Shown: positions 11,930-25,524, numbered from the stretch's first letter. The stretch is DNA of 64,000 nucleotides from Hsuehochloa calcarea (GCA_036346395.1 CM070601.1:18535763-18599762); one strand, 5' to 3'. Notes: a model not told the origin generated them from the sequence alone. Program-made: numbers and translations.

Positions 11930-14900
11930 TAAGTGAACATCGATCGTGACCTTTGGTATTCAGCCAAAACCCAACTACGTTTTGTTCTTTTTTTAGGTGA
12001 GATGGATGTTTCTTTGAGAGAGAGAGAGAGACAGAGACAGAGAATGTGAGAAGGATATTTATGTATTGATTATATATATTTTTCTACGGCCTCCTCTCAT
12101 GTAACATCACAAAAATATCAATTTTGGAAAAGTATAATAAAAATAAACAGGGAATAATTTTGATCATGTTTATATGTGGGAAAATTATTTATTTGAGCAT
12201 ATTCTAATAAAATCATTAAAGGCAACAATGCATTTATACGAAAATAGCAACTTGGAAGAATTTTTGAGAAAATCACATAACTGATAAAATCCTAAATTTT
12301 TTACAGAAGGAACCATACTGTGTTATAAGCCTCCACAACAATTTTCGTAAATTTTGGACCCCATTACTATGGTTAGAAATTCAAACAACAATCAGCTAGT
12401 TTGAAAATTCAAAAACCTAATTTGAATTCCCGTCGGACTTTTGGGCCGAAACCCAACTCGGCCCACTTCGTTCGTGCCCGCTCCAGTACCTCTCTTCCTT
12501 CTCGCTGGCATGGTGACCCCAACCGTTAGGACCCTTCGTCCACCTCTCGCTTGCGCTCCAGCGCACCAGCTCGCCTTGCCCACTCCGCCGCTCGTCCATG
12601 GTTCAAGACAGCCGCCCACAGAATTGAGACTCAACCACCCATGTCATATTCGCCTGCTTTCGCCCATGCTATCCACCCTGTTGACGGCCCATTTCCCCGC
12701 TTGGACGGAGCTACCCAAGGTTGCCTGTGAGTTTCTCGCGCATTTATCCTAGCTACTTAAGCAATAGAACGTGCATTAACATCCTCAGCCCGTCCACATT
12801 CCATCTTGCACAAACCTGAGCTTGATAGCTCCTTGCTTTTGCGGGAACAGTTGTGTCGTCTTCGACGTCGATGAGCGTGCTTTTGCAATTCCACCGCTCT
12901 GGTGAGCTTCCTCGCCCACGACGTTCGCATCGTTTTGATCCTCATGCATCACTCATCCCTCTCCTTTGCTCGATGCAGCTCCGGGAGTCTCGTAGTTGAT
13001 CGTGTTCTCCTTCGTCCCTGGCTTCGACGTGCACCACCCGATCTGATCCACCGCGTTCCCGCCACTCTAGAAGGTTTGAACCTCTCTCGAGTGCATCATC
13101 ATGTGTCCCGACTCCCCTACAACTAATCCCCTCACTTAACGCAGGCTAGTTCATGTGAATCCGAGCCTCACCATCTTCTTCCTCATTCTTGGCCACCGCC
13201 ACCATTTTTGATCTTCTTCAAAGCTCGGTGAGTCCCGGTCTAACTCCTCGCAACTACACCATCCCCAGAGCACCAGTGAGCTAAAGCGCACCTTCTTGTA
13301 GGACCTTCGACCTCGAAGCATGCCATCATTGTGAACCTCATCACCGACGTCGCTGTTCAACGTCGGCAAGTCGTTCCAGAACGTCCCCGACCTCATCTTC
13401 TTCACCCTTGTGATCGTGGTGAGCCTCTAGTCCTAATGCGCGCATCATTATGTCAAGGGCAAGTCCCTAGTGCCCCTTTCCCCTTAGCCACCTATGGCAC
13501 CACTGAGATTGCATGCCATTGGTTCGCCTCCGGTGACCTTAGGTCCCCACGCCTAGCCTGTTAGCATCGCCTGGACTCACTGAGTCCAGTGCGCCTCCCC
13601 TTTAGCCCGGAGGAAGCCTCCATCGCCAAACCCATCATAGACCCGAAGCTCCTCGCCGTATCTTGCCGCTGTAACGTTGCTTCTGGCCATCTCTGTCGCC
13701 GCCGCCACCACTCGTAGTTTCGCCCTGCTCCCCTCTTTCCATTTCACTGCTCAACATCACCGCTCATCGTGTCGTTCAACAGCATCGAGCACGCCATACC
13801 TTTTGGCCGCGCAGCTGTGCTCCTCTCGCTCTTTCTCTCGCTAACCGATGGGCCCAAGTGATTAAGGACTAATTAGCGCTAAATGACAACGCTTAAACAG
13901 ACTAAGTCAATGACATGTGGGACCGGCCGAAAAGATAATCAGAAATCTAATTTAAAACATATTTAGTAAATGAGTCACTGACGTATGGAGCCATGCACTA
14001 TTCCCGGTTTTAAAAACATGTTTTAAAATTGAGAGACTGGCATGTGGACCACATCTTCAGTTAATTTTAAAAAAATAAAAAATATGTTTAATCATTTAGT
14101 TAATAATTATTGAGTCTATGATATGTGAGACCGCCTTTGTTTTATAAATAAAATTAAGAAAATAAAAATATGTGCCACTCGCAAGTAGGGCCCACATGCA
14201 AGTTAATAAAATTTGAAAAATGAGAAAAGTCGCTTTCAGTTCAAAGGAAAATATGTTTTATTTGTTGGAAAGCGTAAACCTCAGATGAACTCAGAGGAAA
14301 ATACATTTTCTCTATTAGAAAGCATAAACATCAGAAAATACGCTTTCGACGTCACCCTTTTCTTATTTTCTGGAATTTTCAAAACTAAGCAAATTAAAAC
14401 GTTAATAACTTTTGCATACGAACTCCAAATTGAATGAAGTTTTGTTAAAAAAATTCATGTAAAATCATGCTCTGCCTGAATATGGAAAAATATTAGGATT
14501 TTGTTGCTGTTGAAATTATTAATTTGCTATCGGCTCTTTTTGAATAGACATCGATACTTCGAACGAAATTTACAACGATCCTCCATCCACATACTCTGAG
14601 ATACTAGAGCAAGTCAAGCACATCCTTTGACCATGTTGATCCTATTATTTTATTTATTGTACTTCTTTTTGCAAAATCTATTATGCATGTGTGTATGTTT
14701 GCTTAAAATTGCTATATTTGAGGGATAACGGCAGTTATTTTCCTATTCAACTCATGCTCCTCTTTGAAATATTGGTATCCTTACTGTTATAGACATTAAG
14801 TTATGGTTTAGGCAATACATGATGTCGAATTGGGATTTTTTGTATGCGAATATCGCATAAATGTTTAGTCGGGCTTTAGTCTTTACTAAAATTTGAAAGT

Positions 14901-16090
14901 AGATGGAATATTAAATACGCTTTGGGAGATTTTGAAATTATGGTTTAGAGGAGTTACATATGTTAATTTTGAATAATAAAAATGAAAAACCTAGATTGCG
15001 ACTTAGGCGAGTTATAATATGAATTGATAAATATGAGAGGGTTTCTTGCATGTGGATAGGGTAGATTCTCGCCCAAGTCAATTAAGGACCAAACGCGGTA
15101 AGTCCTATCTAAAACTAAGTGCACAACCACATATGCCGGTACGAGACAGCCTTAGCTAATTAAGTCATAAAAAACTAGCATTGCATGTTGGTATGCCATA
15201 GTAGTGCGAGCGTATTGGATTGCTCGAAGGGGCTCTCTTGACCGAGATGTTGAGACCAAAGCCTTTCGACACGATGATTAATGTATCACTTTGACGGAAG
15301 TTACCCGAGATTGAAGTGAGGATTTTCATTGCCGGGCTAGTGCAAGGCTAGGAGTTGGTGGTGTAAAGGATTTGTTACGTGCTGCAGACTGCTTACTAAA
15401 AGATCATGAGTGGTGGTATCGACGGATGCCGGATAAACTAGAGAGTTTGTATGCTGTGGGTCAAGTTGTACACCTCTGTAGAGCGTAAATATATTTAAAT
15501 AGTCATGCTCGTGGTCATGAGCATGCTTAGTGCAGTCTTAACAAGTATAGTCTCTACTTTCACAAAAACGGTTTTGTTGGAAAAGTTGGGATGGATATTT
15601 TTTATGATATTTGAAGTGAGTGCTATGTCTATAGCTGAAAATAAGGTGTTGGTTGCAGCCAATGAGGGTTGTGATTTTTTATTTATAAAGTTACTTACTT
15701 GTAGATTCTTTATCTATTTAACTGCTCTTTAAATTTCCGTTGTAAAATACTATGTATAGATATTGCAGATAAAATTTGCTTAATGTTGAGAATGACTTGT
15801 AGTATAGAGCCTCCTCCCTTGTTAGCCATGCATATCTATAAATTTTAGGCTACACTACAAGTCTTGCTGAGTACGCCTACTTAATCTTGCTTAAATTATT
15901 GTTCAGATGACAAGGATGACCACACGCCGGACAACGCCTTCTTCGGTCTCGGTACCCGGGGTACGGGGACGTGTATTTCTAGGATTTACTCCTTGTTGGT
16001 GCCTAAGGGTTTGGATGGGCATGACGCTGGGGTTTTGCTTTTAATCTAATAAATTTCCACTGCTACTTTTGATACTTGTCTTTTAATTTG

Positions 16091-16365
16091 CACTACTACA
16101 AAAAAGGTTATACTAGACGCCTCATCACATACGGTTCCCCAGAACCGTCAGTGTTGTAATTATCATAGACGGTTTAACAAGCGTGACTGTCTAAGTTATT
16201 AGTGATGGCTAGAACCGTCTGTAATACGTCATTATCACAGACGGTTTTAAATAATATCCGTCTATGTGATCACAGACGGTTCTTAACAAGCACAGTCTGT
16301 GATAATTACAGACGTCACCATTTATGATAATTTTATATCACAGATGGTTTGTGGTTAGAAGTGTA
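16091..16365. repeat. Left subterminal repeats of the CACTA element
   Basis: At least seven copies or near copies of CACAGACGGTT or its complement AACCGTCTGTG, in alternating orientation. In the family such motifs bind the element-encoded TNPA-type protein; here that is inferred. Confidence 0.85.
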
Positions 16366-16564
16366 TGTGATATGTTCAATGCTTTCGCTCAAGCGCGATG
16401 CGTCTCTTCGTCTCGCACGCCGACGTTACGATGCATCTCTTCGTCTCGTGCGTCGACGTTACGATGCGTCTCTTCCTTGTTTTATAAGAATGATCATCGC
16501 GCGCCATGGTGAGTACACACCGTATTGAATACGTACGCAACTAGCTATAGTACCGTCTTATGCC

Positions 16565-17543
16565 ATGGTGAGCACGCAGAGCAAGACGGCGAGGACCAAG
16601 GCGAGGAGGTTGCCGATCGTCGTCGGTCTTCCTCACGAGGTCGTCGTCTACATCGTCGGCCTCGTGGCTGCGACCTCTCCTCAGCCCATGGCTGACCTCT
16701 GTGGCCTATGAGAAACATACGTATTTATATATCTACAAAAAATGTGTACTACTGTTTGTGGCGGTAACCAATCCATGCATGCATACATGTTACTTTTTTT
16801 ATATTATTTTTTAGAGAAACATGTCACTAATCTTACTAGCAACAACGCTCTTAATTTGGCCTTTTACTTTTTTCCCTTATGGAGTAATTCGTGTATTAAG
16901 ATTATAACGTCTTGAATTGTGTACGTATATCGAATTTTCAAGGTCATGTACAAGGCGTCCAAGGAGCGCGCCGTGGGGTGGCGCGTGGTGCTGGAGCGGG
17001 AGAAGGCGATGAAGTGGCTGGACAACGAGCGCTACCTCGCCGTCATCAACTACCTGGTCGGTGACGGAAACCCAGAGGCCAGCTTCATCGTCGGATTTCA
17101 CGCTCGTCTTTGCGCACCAGGACATGCAGCGTGGCCTCTTATGCCTCGACTGAGCGGCCATCGCCGGCCACAAGGCCACGGCCTACATGCTCAGCCTACT
17201 CCTCTACATGGCCAGCGAGGCGCGTGACATTGGGAAGCACTACATCAGCCAGGTCAAGGGCGAGTAGGCTAGCAGCGGGTGCGAGACGGCAAAGAAGACC
17301 AACCGGGAGTGTAGCCGATGCCGGAGGCTTGCTGCGGACGCGGTACGGGAGACGACGTGGAAGAAGATGGCCGAGCCGTAGGGCCGGGTGTTGGCGCTGC
17401 CAGAGGATGGCCACTGGTGCGCGAGCACCGGCTGCGGCGTGACAGAAGGGTGGGGCGACTACGCCGTATTCTGCAGCGATGACTGTAGGATTAGGCATGA
17501 GTACGTCAAGTTCTTTACACATGTGTTGAACTACTTATCGTAA
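16565..17543 (+). pseudogene. Captured F-box-like / MYND-finger-like gene copy, broken
   Basis: The first exon from ATG 16565 reads MVSTQSKTARTKARRLPIVV and continues with LPHEVVVYIVGLVAATSP, an F-box-like helix. A TGA then truncates it (16709-16711). The second segment starts after an AG at 16942, with VMYKASKERAVGWRVVLERE and LDNERYLAVINYLVGDGNPE, as in grass F-box proteins with a Sel1-like repeat. Near 17096 one extra base shifts the frame. Two more stops follow (LLCLD-stop and QVKGE-stop). The last part holds CSRCRRLAADAVRETTWKKM and FCSDDCRIRHEYVKFF, a MYND-like cysteine cluster. It lies in the CACTA element, which fits gene capture by such elements. It cannot make the full protein as it stands. 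Confidence 0.65.
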
Positions 17544-17745
17544 AATTAGCGGTTTTATCAAATATTCATATATAATTTTAGCAGTAATAATAATAGTTAA
17601 AGCATATTTTCATCAAATTAGACTTTGAGCTCAAACTAATGCTTTACTAACATGTCAAGAATTATATCATATACATCGATTATACTTTTAGCCAACAGAA
17701 AATCGTTTGTTCAACAGTGTAAAAGGAATCACAATTTCAACACAT

Positions 17746-17850
17746 TAGCCTTTCGGCAGACAGGATATCACAGTGCAAAAGAGATCACATATTTTAGCAC
17801 TTAAGCCTTTCGGCAAACAAGATATCATAGTGCAAAGAGATCATAGAGGA
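17746..17850. repeat. Short tandem repeat, two units of about 55 bp
   Basis: The string GCCTTTCGGCAGACAGGATA and its following 35 bases recur as GCCTTTCGGCAAACAAGATA with a few changes. This lies in the non-coding part of the CACTA element. Confidence 0.7.
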
Positions 17851-18039
17851 TCAACAAGATCACAAAACAAAATGATCAAGTTCATTTCAGTCACAACCGA
17901 ACTAAAGAAAGTATCAGAACAAAACCGCTAGAGATAAAACTGACAACAGTAAGCAACACAATTGGCTCAAGTCTGATCTAGTTATCAATTCAATTTCAAA
18001 AATATGATATTTATCTGCATTGAGCATTAAAACGATACC

Positions 18040-18185
18040 ACAATCACAGACAGTTCTAAAATACAACAGTATGTGATATGATCGCATATCACAGACAGTT
18101 CTGTAATATGACCATATGTGATATGCGATCATATCACAAACAATTGTACTTTAGAACCATCTGTGATATCCCTTTATTAATAGTG
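18040..18185. repeat. Internal CACTA-type right terminus
   Basis: Several ATCACAGACAGTT-like copies are followed by ACCATCTGTGATATCCCTTTATTAATAGTG. This mirrors the true right end at 25925 but is decayed. No matching TSD is visible, so either a smaller element is nested or fused here, or an ancestral end was retained when the element grew. Confidence 0.6.
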
Positions 18186-21100
18186 CACCGTTAAGGTTTA
18201 CGCCCTGACTCCTCATCCGCCCATCCCCCTCCCCAGCGCCCTTACTTCCCGCCCAAATCCCTTGTTGCGGCCGTGCATCCTGCAATCCCTATCGTCGCCT
18301 CCCGCCGCCCCCCTACACCACCGTCATCCCCACACCGTCCTCCTCCCCGCACCGACGTCCTCCCTCTGCCGGCCACCATCCACGCGTCGTCCTCCTCCCA
18401 GTGCCAGCGTCCTCCCTCCGTTGGCCTCCTTCCTACGGCGTCCTCTTCGCCACGCCGACCTCCTCCCTTGCGTCGGTGAAGAATCTAGACTCACCATTAT
18501 GAGTTAATTGAGTATTTTAGTGATTAATGATAAATCTATATGTGAGACTAACATTTTGATTGATATAGCTATTGTGTAGTCTTATTTGGATAAAAAGACG
18601 AGCATCATGGAGGTATGCATTCGACATCATATTCTTATATCTTATTGCATTCCTCAGATCCAAAATATAGGTTGAACTCCACTAAAAATTAACTTAAATA
18701 TGTGCATATATTTTTATTACACATTCGTATATGCACACATTTAGGGGGATTTCACTCTATGTTTCAAGGTTTTATTAGTATTGATCCATATTTCTTTATC
18801 CACGTATCTTGGGGATCTCTAACTTGAAACATATCCTTTGAGAATATAGAACTTGTGTAGTTCATATATACTCATATCGCTTTATATTTAATTATTTGTA
18901 ATTGTGTATGGGACTAATGTGTGTGCCAAGTTATTTTAAAGGCTTAGTTCCGGATTATGGAAGACAACATGGAAATGGCAATGCAAAGACAATAGAAGGA
19001 TCGTGACTCGAGCTTGATAATATATTCTTGTGCAATCTGGATCAATCTAGGATCATGCACAACTTTAGAGTTTGTTTTTGAAAGCCAACTGTGTTTTTCT
19101 CAGAAAAATTAGTAGTACCGACGTTTTGTTGGCGACACTACCGCACTGCGGTATGACCGAGATAGTGGTGCGGTACTACCACAACTCAGTCGTACCTAAA
19201 TCTTGTTGGCGGTATATTTTTTACAGAACGACACCTTTTTATCTCGGTTGCTCACCTGGTGAACGATAGTTCCGGAGTTTTCTTGGTGGAACTACCGCAT
19301 CGCGGTATGACCGCATCTTGTGCGGAACTACTGCAACCCAGATATTCCAAAATACAGACAACGGTACGTTATTTCCAGAGAGGGCCAGTGTTGGACCTCT
19401 AAGGGAAGCGGTAGTACCACCCTATATGAATAGAACCACCGGAGAGCGGAACTACCGCATGATCAACGACGGTAGTACCACACCTATCAGTAATGACTTG
19501 CTCATAAGCATTTATTATAGTTATATCTTGGTAATTAATGTTAATCAGTGTGGTACTAACATTTTTCGTGAGTTGGATGAATATGTTATGTTCCATGGTA
19601 ATAGAGACTTACGATGGCATCATGAGTTGATCGTCATCAAGTCAAGGTTCAAGGAGAGGATTCATCATGTGTTGATGCATATCAAGACGATGTCCCGGAC
19701 TTGAAGTAAAGATGTGTGTCATCAAGCTTCAAGAAGATGCTCAAGGCAAAGGTATGACTAGCTAGGGCTAAGGATATGTTTATAGTCTTTTACCGGTCTT
19801 GGTGTTTGTTTGGAAGACCAGATTGCTAGTATAGGTTTACCGTACTATTAACTGGGGTCTTGTCTAGTAGGTTGAGTCTCATCATGTGTTGATAGCTCAA
19901 TCTTGCTTGCTCTAGCTCTCCGTGGTATGATGCTATTATTTGCGAATGTGTTTTGCAAATAGCCGAGGTGCATGCATCTAATCCTTGTAGTATGTGACTA
20001 TACTTTGCAAATATATTTTACAAATGGTTGAAGTCCATGTACCTACTCCTTGTGGCATGATTTAAGTTTGCAAATCTGTTTTGCAAATTGTTGGGATTCA
20101 TGCATTTTCCCTTGGCATGGTCTAAGATTGCTTGTTGCTATTTCTTTGGATTTAGACCATGGTAGTGGCTCTTTGGAGTTGTGCTTTTGATTTGATCAAA
20201 TATGTTTGTGATCAATCAAATAGGTGGGTTGTGTAGCTCTCTGAATAAGCTTTCCATAGAGCCCAAGATCACTCAATTCCGACATCGGAGTCAAAAGTCA
20301 TGACCTTTTTAGCGAGTGTCGTCCGTGCTGAAATTGGACTGCGTAATACCGCCCAAGAAGAGAGGTACTACTGAAGAACGGTAGTACCACCCTTTGTAAT
20401 GTGGTACTACTGCATGAAAAACTTTAACGGATAGTTTTTGAGCCGTTAATGCACCCGTGCGATCGATGAACAGTAGAAAATGGTAGTACTGGAGTTTGTA
20501 TGGTGATACTACCGCAATCCTGATTTTTAGAGGGTTTCTGCTCCCAATGGCTAGTTTTTGTGTGTAGGCTATAAATACCCACCTTGACCGGTTGAGTGAT
20601 AATTTTTGGCATCTCATTTCACTCACTTGAGGTAGTGTGAGCTTTTTCTCTCAATTGTGCATGTGTTGCACCTTGTGAGTAAGGAGAGAGGTCTCTAGTT
20701 GCATGTATTGCATCTAGAGGTGGATTTCGTATCGATTTAAGGTTATGCATTCGTTGCACGTGGTGAGAGTCAAGTAAGGGGCTTGGCTTGTTACTCTTGG
20801 TGTTTGCCGACACATAAACGGCGTGGAGGTGTCGTGGACTAGTGATCTTCTCGAGAAGCTTGTGAGAAGGCCCAACGTGTTGTGAAGGTTAGAGCTCACC
20901 TACCCGAAGCAGGAAAGAGCTATCACTAGTGGAATTGAGGTGTTTGGCTTAATTCGTAGGGCCGGTCCAATTAGTTTGGGCTTACCTCAACGTGGATTAG
21001 AGGAGACCGGTAAGTCTCCGAACACCACGGTAAAATATTATTGTGATATTGTGGTTTGTTCTATTGTGTTATACTTTGTATAATTTACATTCCTTGTATT

Positions 21101-22041
21101 AAATTGCTTTCATGTCTTTGAATGATTGCTATCATTATCAATAGTGTATTTTGTTGGTGCACTTAGTAAAGACTAGTTCATTTAGGCTTTAATTGTGCAA
21201 AACCAAATTTCTTTACAATTCCGCATAAAACTCGATTTTAGCCAAAATATTTTAAAACCGCCTATTCACCACCTGTAGTCGGCCTCCCCTTCCCCCCTCT
21301 CCGCTCTCTATGCTGTGAATGTAATAACTGTTCTCTCCACTGTGACTTGACTTTTTGGTGGCTTTGAATGCCATCAGTCCAGTGAGCATTATTCAACTTT
21401 AAATATCTATTGTGCTTAGTATGCCATACTAGTAAAATTTCAGTTCATATCCCTCTTTGATTTATATTAGCACTTGTATTCGGTGACTTTGCATGATAGA
21501 TTGTGGGATTTATATTGCTCAGTGAGGATTGTTGGTCATAGTGAGATTAGTGTGATAATTTAGAGTCATAAGCTAGGTTTTGAGCTAATTCATGTCATTA
21601 TCTTATATCATTTTGTTACGAACTGTATGTTGTCGTATTACTTCTGTTAGAGCAATTAATCTTCAATAGCTCTCCACTGTGTACATGCGGTAATATCACT
21701 GAGTACTTGCAGTAATTTCATTGATTGATGCAGTATTGATTTGTTGATCTTGTAGTAAAATCATTTATTGATGCAATACTGATTTGTTAATCTTGCAATA
21801 ATATCATTGATTACTAAAGTATTGATTTGTTGATTTGTTAATCTTACAGTGATACCATTGAATCAATATGTTATGTGGTTTTGAATTAAATTGACATACT
21901 AGTGACTTCTGCTAGGTGGTTTTAAATTGATTTGGCCTTGACTAGTGAGCTTTGGAATTTCTTTTATCTTTTGCTGAAAATGTGCTTTTGAATTTCTTTT
22001 ATGTTTTGCTGAAAAGTTTCTACAGATAGCAAGTAAACGAG
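18186..22041. other. CACTA interior with a probable nested LTR-type insertion (about 18505-21290)
   Basis: 18230-18480 is C-rich, with low-complexity ORFs. From about 18505 the sequence changes to AT-rich DNA with a GTGATTAATGAT start-like string and many GGTAGTACC / GGAACTACCGC motifs in both orientations. It runs to AAACCGCCTATTCACC near 21270, which is typical of a family of grass LTR-type repeats. I could not identify matching target duplications or LTR pairs. A TATA-like string (CTATAAATACCC, about 20570) precedes a leader-like stretch. No gag or pol coding was recognised. Confidence 0.35.
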
Positions 22042-23465
22042 ATGGCATCCGCACAGTCTTCACCGCCGTCATCAACGTTGCTGAGTGCGTCTGGCGCTCC
22101 GATGAAAAAGGTACGTAAGCGAGATGGCAGAGGAATATCGAAAGGGCATGAGGGTCGAATGACCATTACGGAGGTCACTATAGTTGGGGTCCCTCTGCAT
22201 CCCAAGAAAGCAGCGACATCATTCCGGACAACCTACGAGATAGTTGTAAGGGAACGGACCCCCATCAGCACACCAAGCTAGAAGTCTCTAAGGAACGTAG
22301 AGAAAGACCAGTTGTGGGCTGAAATTTCAAGGTCGTTCGAGCTATGAGTAGAAGTCCAGGGACTCGTGCGACGACAGACGTTGCTCGTGATGGGAAAAGT
22401 GTAGAATACTTCAAGAGCACGCTTATCATGGAGTACATGAACAACGATCGGACGCCCTTCACGAAATATCAATTTCTGTCGTGGGATACATGGGACGCCT
22501 TTGTGCGGATGAAGGCGACGGCCAAATTCAAGAGCAAAGTGCGGCGCACATGGCTATGCAGATACGAAATACTCACCCCCACAGACTCGACACCGCTGGG
22601 TACGCGGGTAAATTCTTGCAATGGACGAGGATGTAGTCCGGTGGGAGGCCTCCCTGCCACGTCTTCGGGCGCCATCTCTTTCACAAACCCGGCAGATGAG
22701 GAAGTGTCCCAACATCTAGTAAGATATGTTAACTACCTAGTTGTTAACAAATCCATAACTTCATCGGGTCTAAAATAACATGATGGTCTCTTGCAGTAAA
22801 TATCGACTACTAAATCTTCCCAAAGCTCCTTTGAAGCAGTCAGGGAAAAGGATATACTATCCATGGCCCTAAGAAACAAGGAGCACCCGGGTCGCACGTG
22901 AGGCCTTGGGGTTTATGTACCTTGGAGGCAGGGATTCCCACACGACTCCGAGGCATATAGGAGTAGGAAGAAGTCCAAGGCCGAGCGTGTGTAATGGTTG
23001 AAAGATGAGATTCATGCAGAATTTCAAGGACAGATAACATCATTGCAGCAATAATGGAACAAATGAATCAAGTCCCCAACCAGTCGCAAGCCGTCCCCAT
23101 TATTTTGGGAGCCAGTCTCGCTCAACGTCGGAGTAGCTATGTGTCCATACCACATTCTGAACATAACGACATCCAATTACCTATCGTCAACATCCAGGTA
23201 ATGTACATCTCTGGAATGCTCCAGAGATAGACCTGTAGGACGCCTTGGCTAATTGTGTATCGTTTTGTAGGAGCCCACGCCCCACAAGCTCCAAGTGAGG
23301 CTGGTTGGATCCGTTTCTATTGAGGCTGGGCGGGGGATGGTGTTTCCATACCAGGAAGGGATAGTGTTGCATGGTACCCAGCTAGTGCAGGGTTACGCCA
23401 AGGTCCAGGTGGACATGGTACATGACACTTTCATGACCGTCCCATTGGAGAAGCCCTCGAAATAA
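22042..23465 (+). pseudogene. CACTA-associated Ptta/En/Spm-type protein followed by DUF8039-like segment, decayed
   Basis: From ATG 22042 (MASAQSSPPSSTLLSASGAP) the first 79 codons end at a stop. The same protein continues in other frames with IVVRERTPISTPS, LVRRQTLLVMGKV, YQFLSWDTWDAFVRMKATAK, TAGYAGKFLQW, then ALRNKEHPGRT and YVPWRQGFPHD. This order matches plant Ptta/En/Spm proteins that accompany CACTA elements. A later part (23270-23500), with CKLQVRLVGSVSIEAGRGMV, VQGYAKVQVDMVHDTFM and GDTVHTFIQWPKRDIALDL, matches the segment usually placed before the Ulp1 domain in such elements. Several frameshifts and stops are present, so no intact product is expected. Confidence 0.6.
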
Positions 23466-23625
23466 GACATCATAATACTAGGGGATACTGTGCACACTTT
23501 TATCCAGTGGCCCAAGAGGGACATCGCTCTGGACCTTGTAGTGCCGCAATCTCCACACAACTATGCCTCGCCAACAAAACCCTCGATGACTCCACCTCAA
23601 CATCCGCTTCAGAATGCCGTCGTAT

Positions 23626-24235
23626 CAGCTCCCGTGGAGATAACATCGAAGAAACAAGAAAAGCGTGCCGAGTCATCTCCATGGAAGATGTATGATAGGT
23701 GAGGCGCTAAGGCCAAATTAAAGAAAATTAAGGTGTCTCCATAGCCCAGGACGTTCTCTCTCAGAATGCCGTTGGTCTTCGACACACTATTACAACACTT
23801 TGGAATGGCTTGCGAGAGATTGCATGCATGGTACATGGAGAAGACCATCGAGCAGAGGACAAACCGGACTACTGGAATCACTGTCAAATTCATGGAGAGG
23901 CATTTCCTCCACCAACCGGGCTACTTCGTTCAGCTCCCGTGGAGATAACATCGAAGAAACAAGAAAAGCGTGCCGAGTCATCTCCATGGAAGATGTATGA
24001 TAGGTGAGGCGCTAAGGCCAAATTAAAGAAAATTAAGGTGTCTCCATAGCCCAGGACGTTCTCTCTCAGAATGCCGTTGGTCTCCGACACACTATTACAA
24101 CACTTTGGAATGGCTTGCGAGAGATTGCATGCATGGTACATGGAGAAGACCATCGAGCAGAGGACAAACCGGACTACTGGAATCACTGTCAAATTCATGG
24201 AGAGGCATTTCCTCCACCAACCGGGCTACTTCGTT
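23626..24235. repeat. Tandem duplication of 305 bp inside the CACTA element
   Basis: 23626-23930 and 23931-24235 are identical in my reading except for one base (GGTCTTCGACAC against GGTCTCCGACAC). The unit covers the junction between the DUF8039-like segment and the Ulp1-like part. Near identity points to a recent event or an assembly duplication. Confidence 0.93.
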
Positions 24236-25115
24236 GTGGGCTTCGAAGACTTATTCGAACTATTCAATCTCGACGCTCTTGACGCCTCACTTCTACGATG
24301 CTGCATATTGTAAGTGTGTACAATCAGTTCTACATTCACGTAATACCGATAAATACCATAACTCATTACTTATGTATAGATACATGATAAAAGAATCCAG
24401 GCAATCACGAGAACTGGTGGGTTTCTTCGACCCACATTTGATCTCTGAGCAATGCACCACCCAAAACAATCCTACGTCGAGAATTACATAACGACGGGAT
24501 TGCTTGCTCACGGTGACAAGGACTCCATACTTGTGCCCTACAACCGGAAGTAAGTGCTTCACTACTTGCTATACAAATTTTATTTGTATTTTATACGCAA
24601 CACAAACTTAGGTTTAATGACTATAGTGACATACATGAGTAGATGGCATTGGATCCTTATAGTCATTGTACTAAAGTGGAACAAGGTAATATACCTTAAT
24701 TCCCTACTCAAGAAGAACCACTCTTGTGCAAGAAATACTCTACAAGTATGTCATTTCCTCCATACATGACTATATTGTAGTCTTTCTTCATTTGAAATGA
24801 CCGAGGATAACTTTTTGAAATCACGTAGGTCGTTCAACGCTTATGTTGCCGGGAGAGGGAGACACAAGGAATCGAGCGTCGCATTGCGACACAGGACACA
24901 ATTTCCTGTACCCACTATAACACAATAATCCTATATCACACTTTCTAATAATGCCTCTCGAACTGACTATACCTATATATGTAATTCTATTTTTGTAGTG
25001 CTACCAGCAACTACAAGACCACCTATGTGTATTCTACGTTTGCTGTCATATGCATGACATCATGAGTGCAAAGACGAATGATCCAAAGGTTTGTTAATCT
25101 CGCAATAATTATGTC
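24236..25115 (+). pseudogene. Ulp1-like (C48) cysteine protease ORF of the CACTA element, decayed
   Basis: Pieces in several frames follow the order of CACTA-encoded Ulp1-like proteases: FEDLFELFNLDALDASLL (24241), VGFFDPHLISEQCTTQNN (24417), the catalytic-His region WHWILIVIVLKWNKVIYLNS (His at 24647-24649) and CYQQLQDHLCVFYVC with the candidate nucleophile Cys near 25025. Introns seem to separate the blocks (GTAAGT after 24311 and after 24551). Host Ulp1 proteins cleave SUMO; the role of the transposon-borne form is not known. Stops and shifts make it a pseudogene. Confidence 0.6.
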
Positions 25116-25524
25116 TTAATTATCAATTTAAATATATATGCTTACTACTTTACTCCTCCTAGCGATAGGGTTTGACAATCCCACAAAGTACATTCAATCT
25201 GAACGAAATCTCGGACGTTCGAGGACGGCTCGCCACCTTCATCATGACGGATCGAGATCGTTAACCTAAGAGGAGAGTTTCACTCCACTTAATACATGTT
25301 CAAACAATTGACTCAATTGTAATTCACTTTGAGTTGATCCACTTTGAGTTGTAATTCAATTGTAACTTTAGAATACATGAACATTATTTTATAATTGATT
25401 TTGAGTTGTAATTCATTTATATGTGATTTATCTGTTTTTTGCTTGCTTGTTTTCAAAGGGCGTGGCTAGCATTTCCTGAGACTAGCCGAAAAACAGAAGA
25501 AAAAAAATTGGTATAGAAAGAACT

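Noticed and set aside
12441..13564. Several Pro/Ser/Arg-rich ORFs
   Set aside because: They are inside the plus-strand solo LTR and in shifting frames; composition artefacts of C-rich LTR DNA.
18262..18507. Pro/Ser/Arg-rich ORFs in the CACTA interior
   Set aside because: Low-complexity C-rich sequence readable in two frames at once; no homologous motif.
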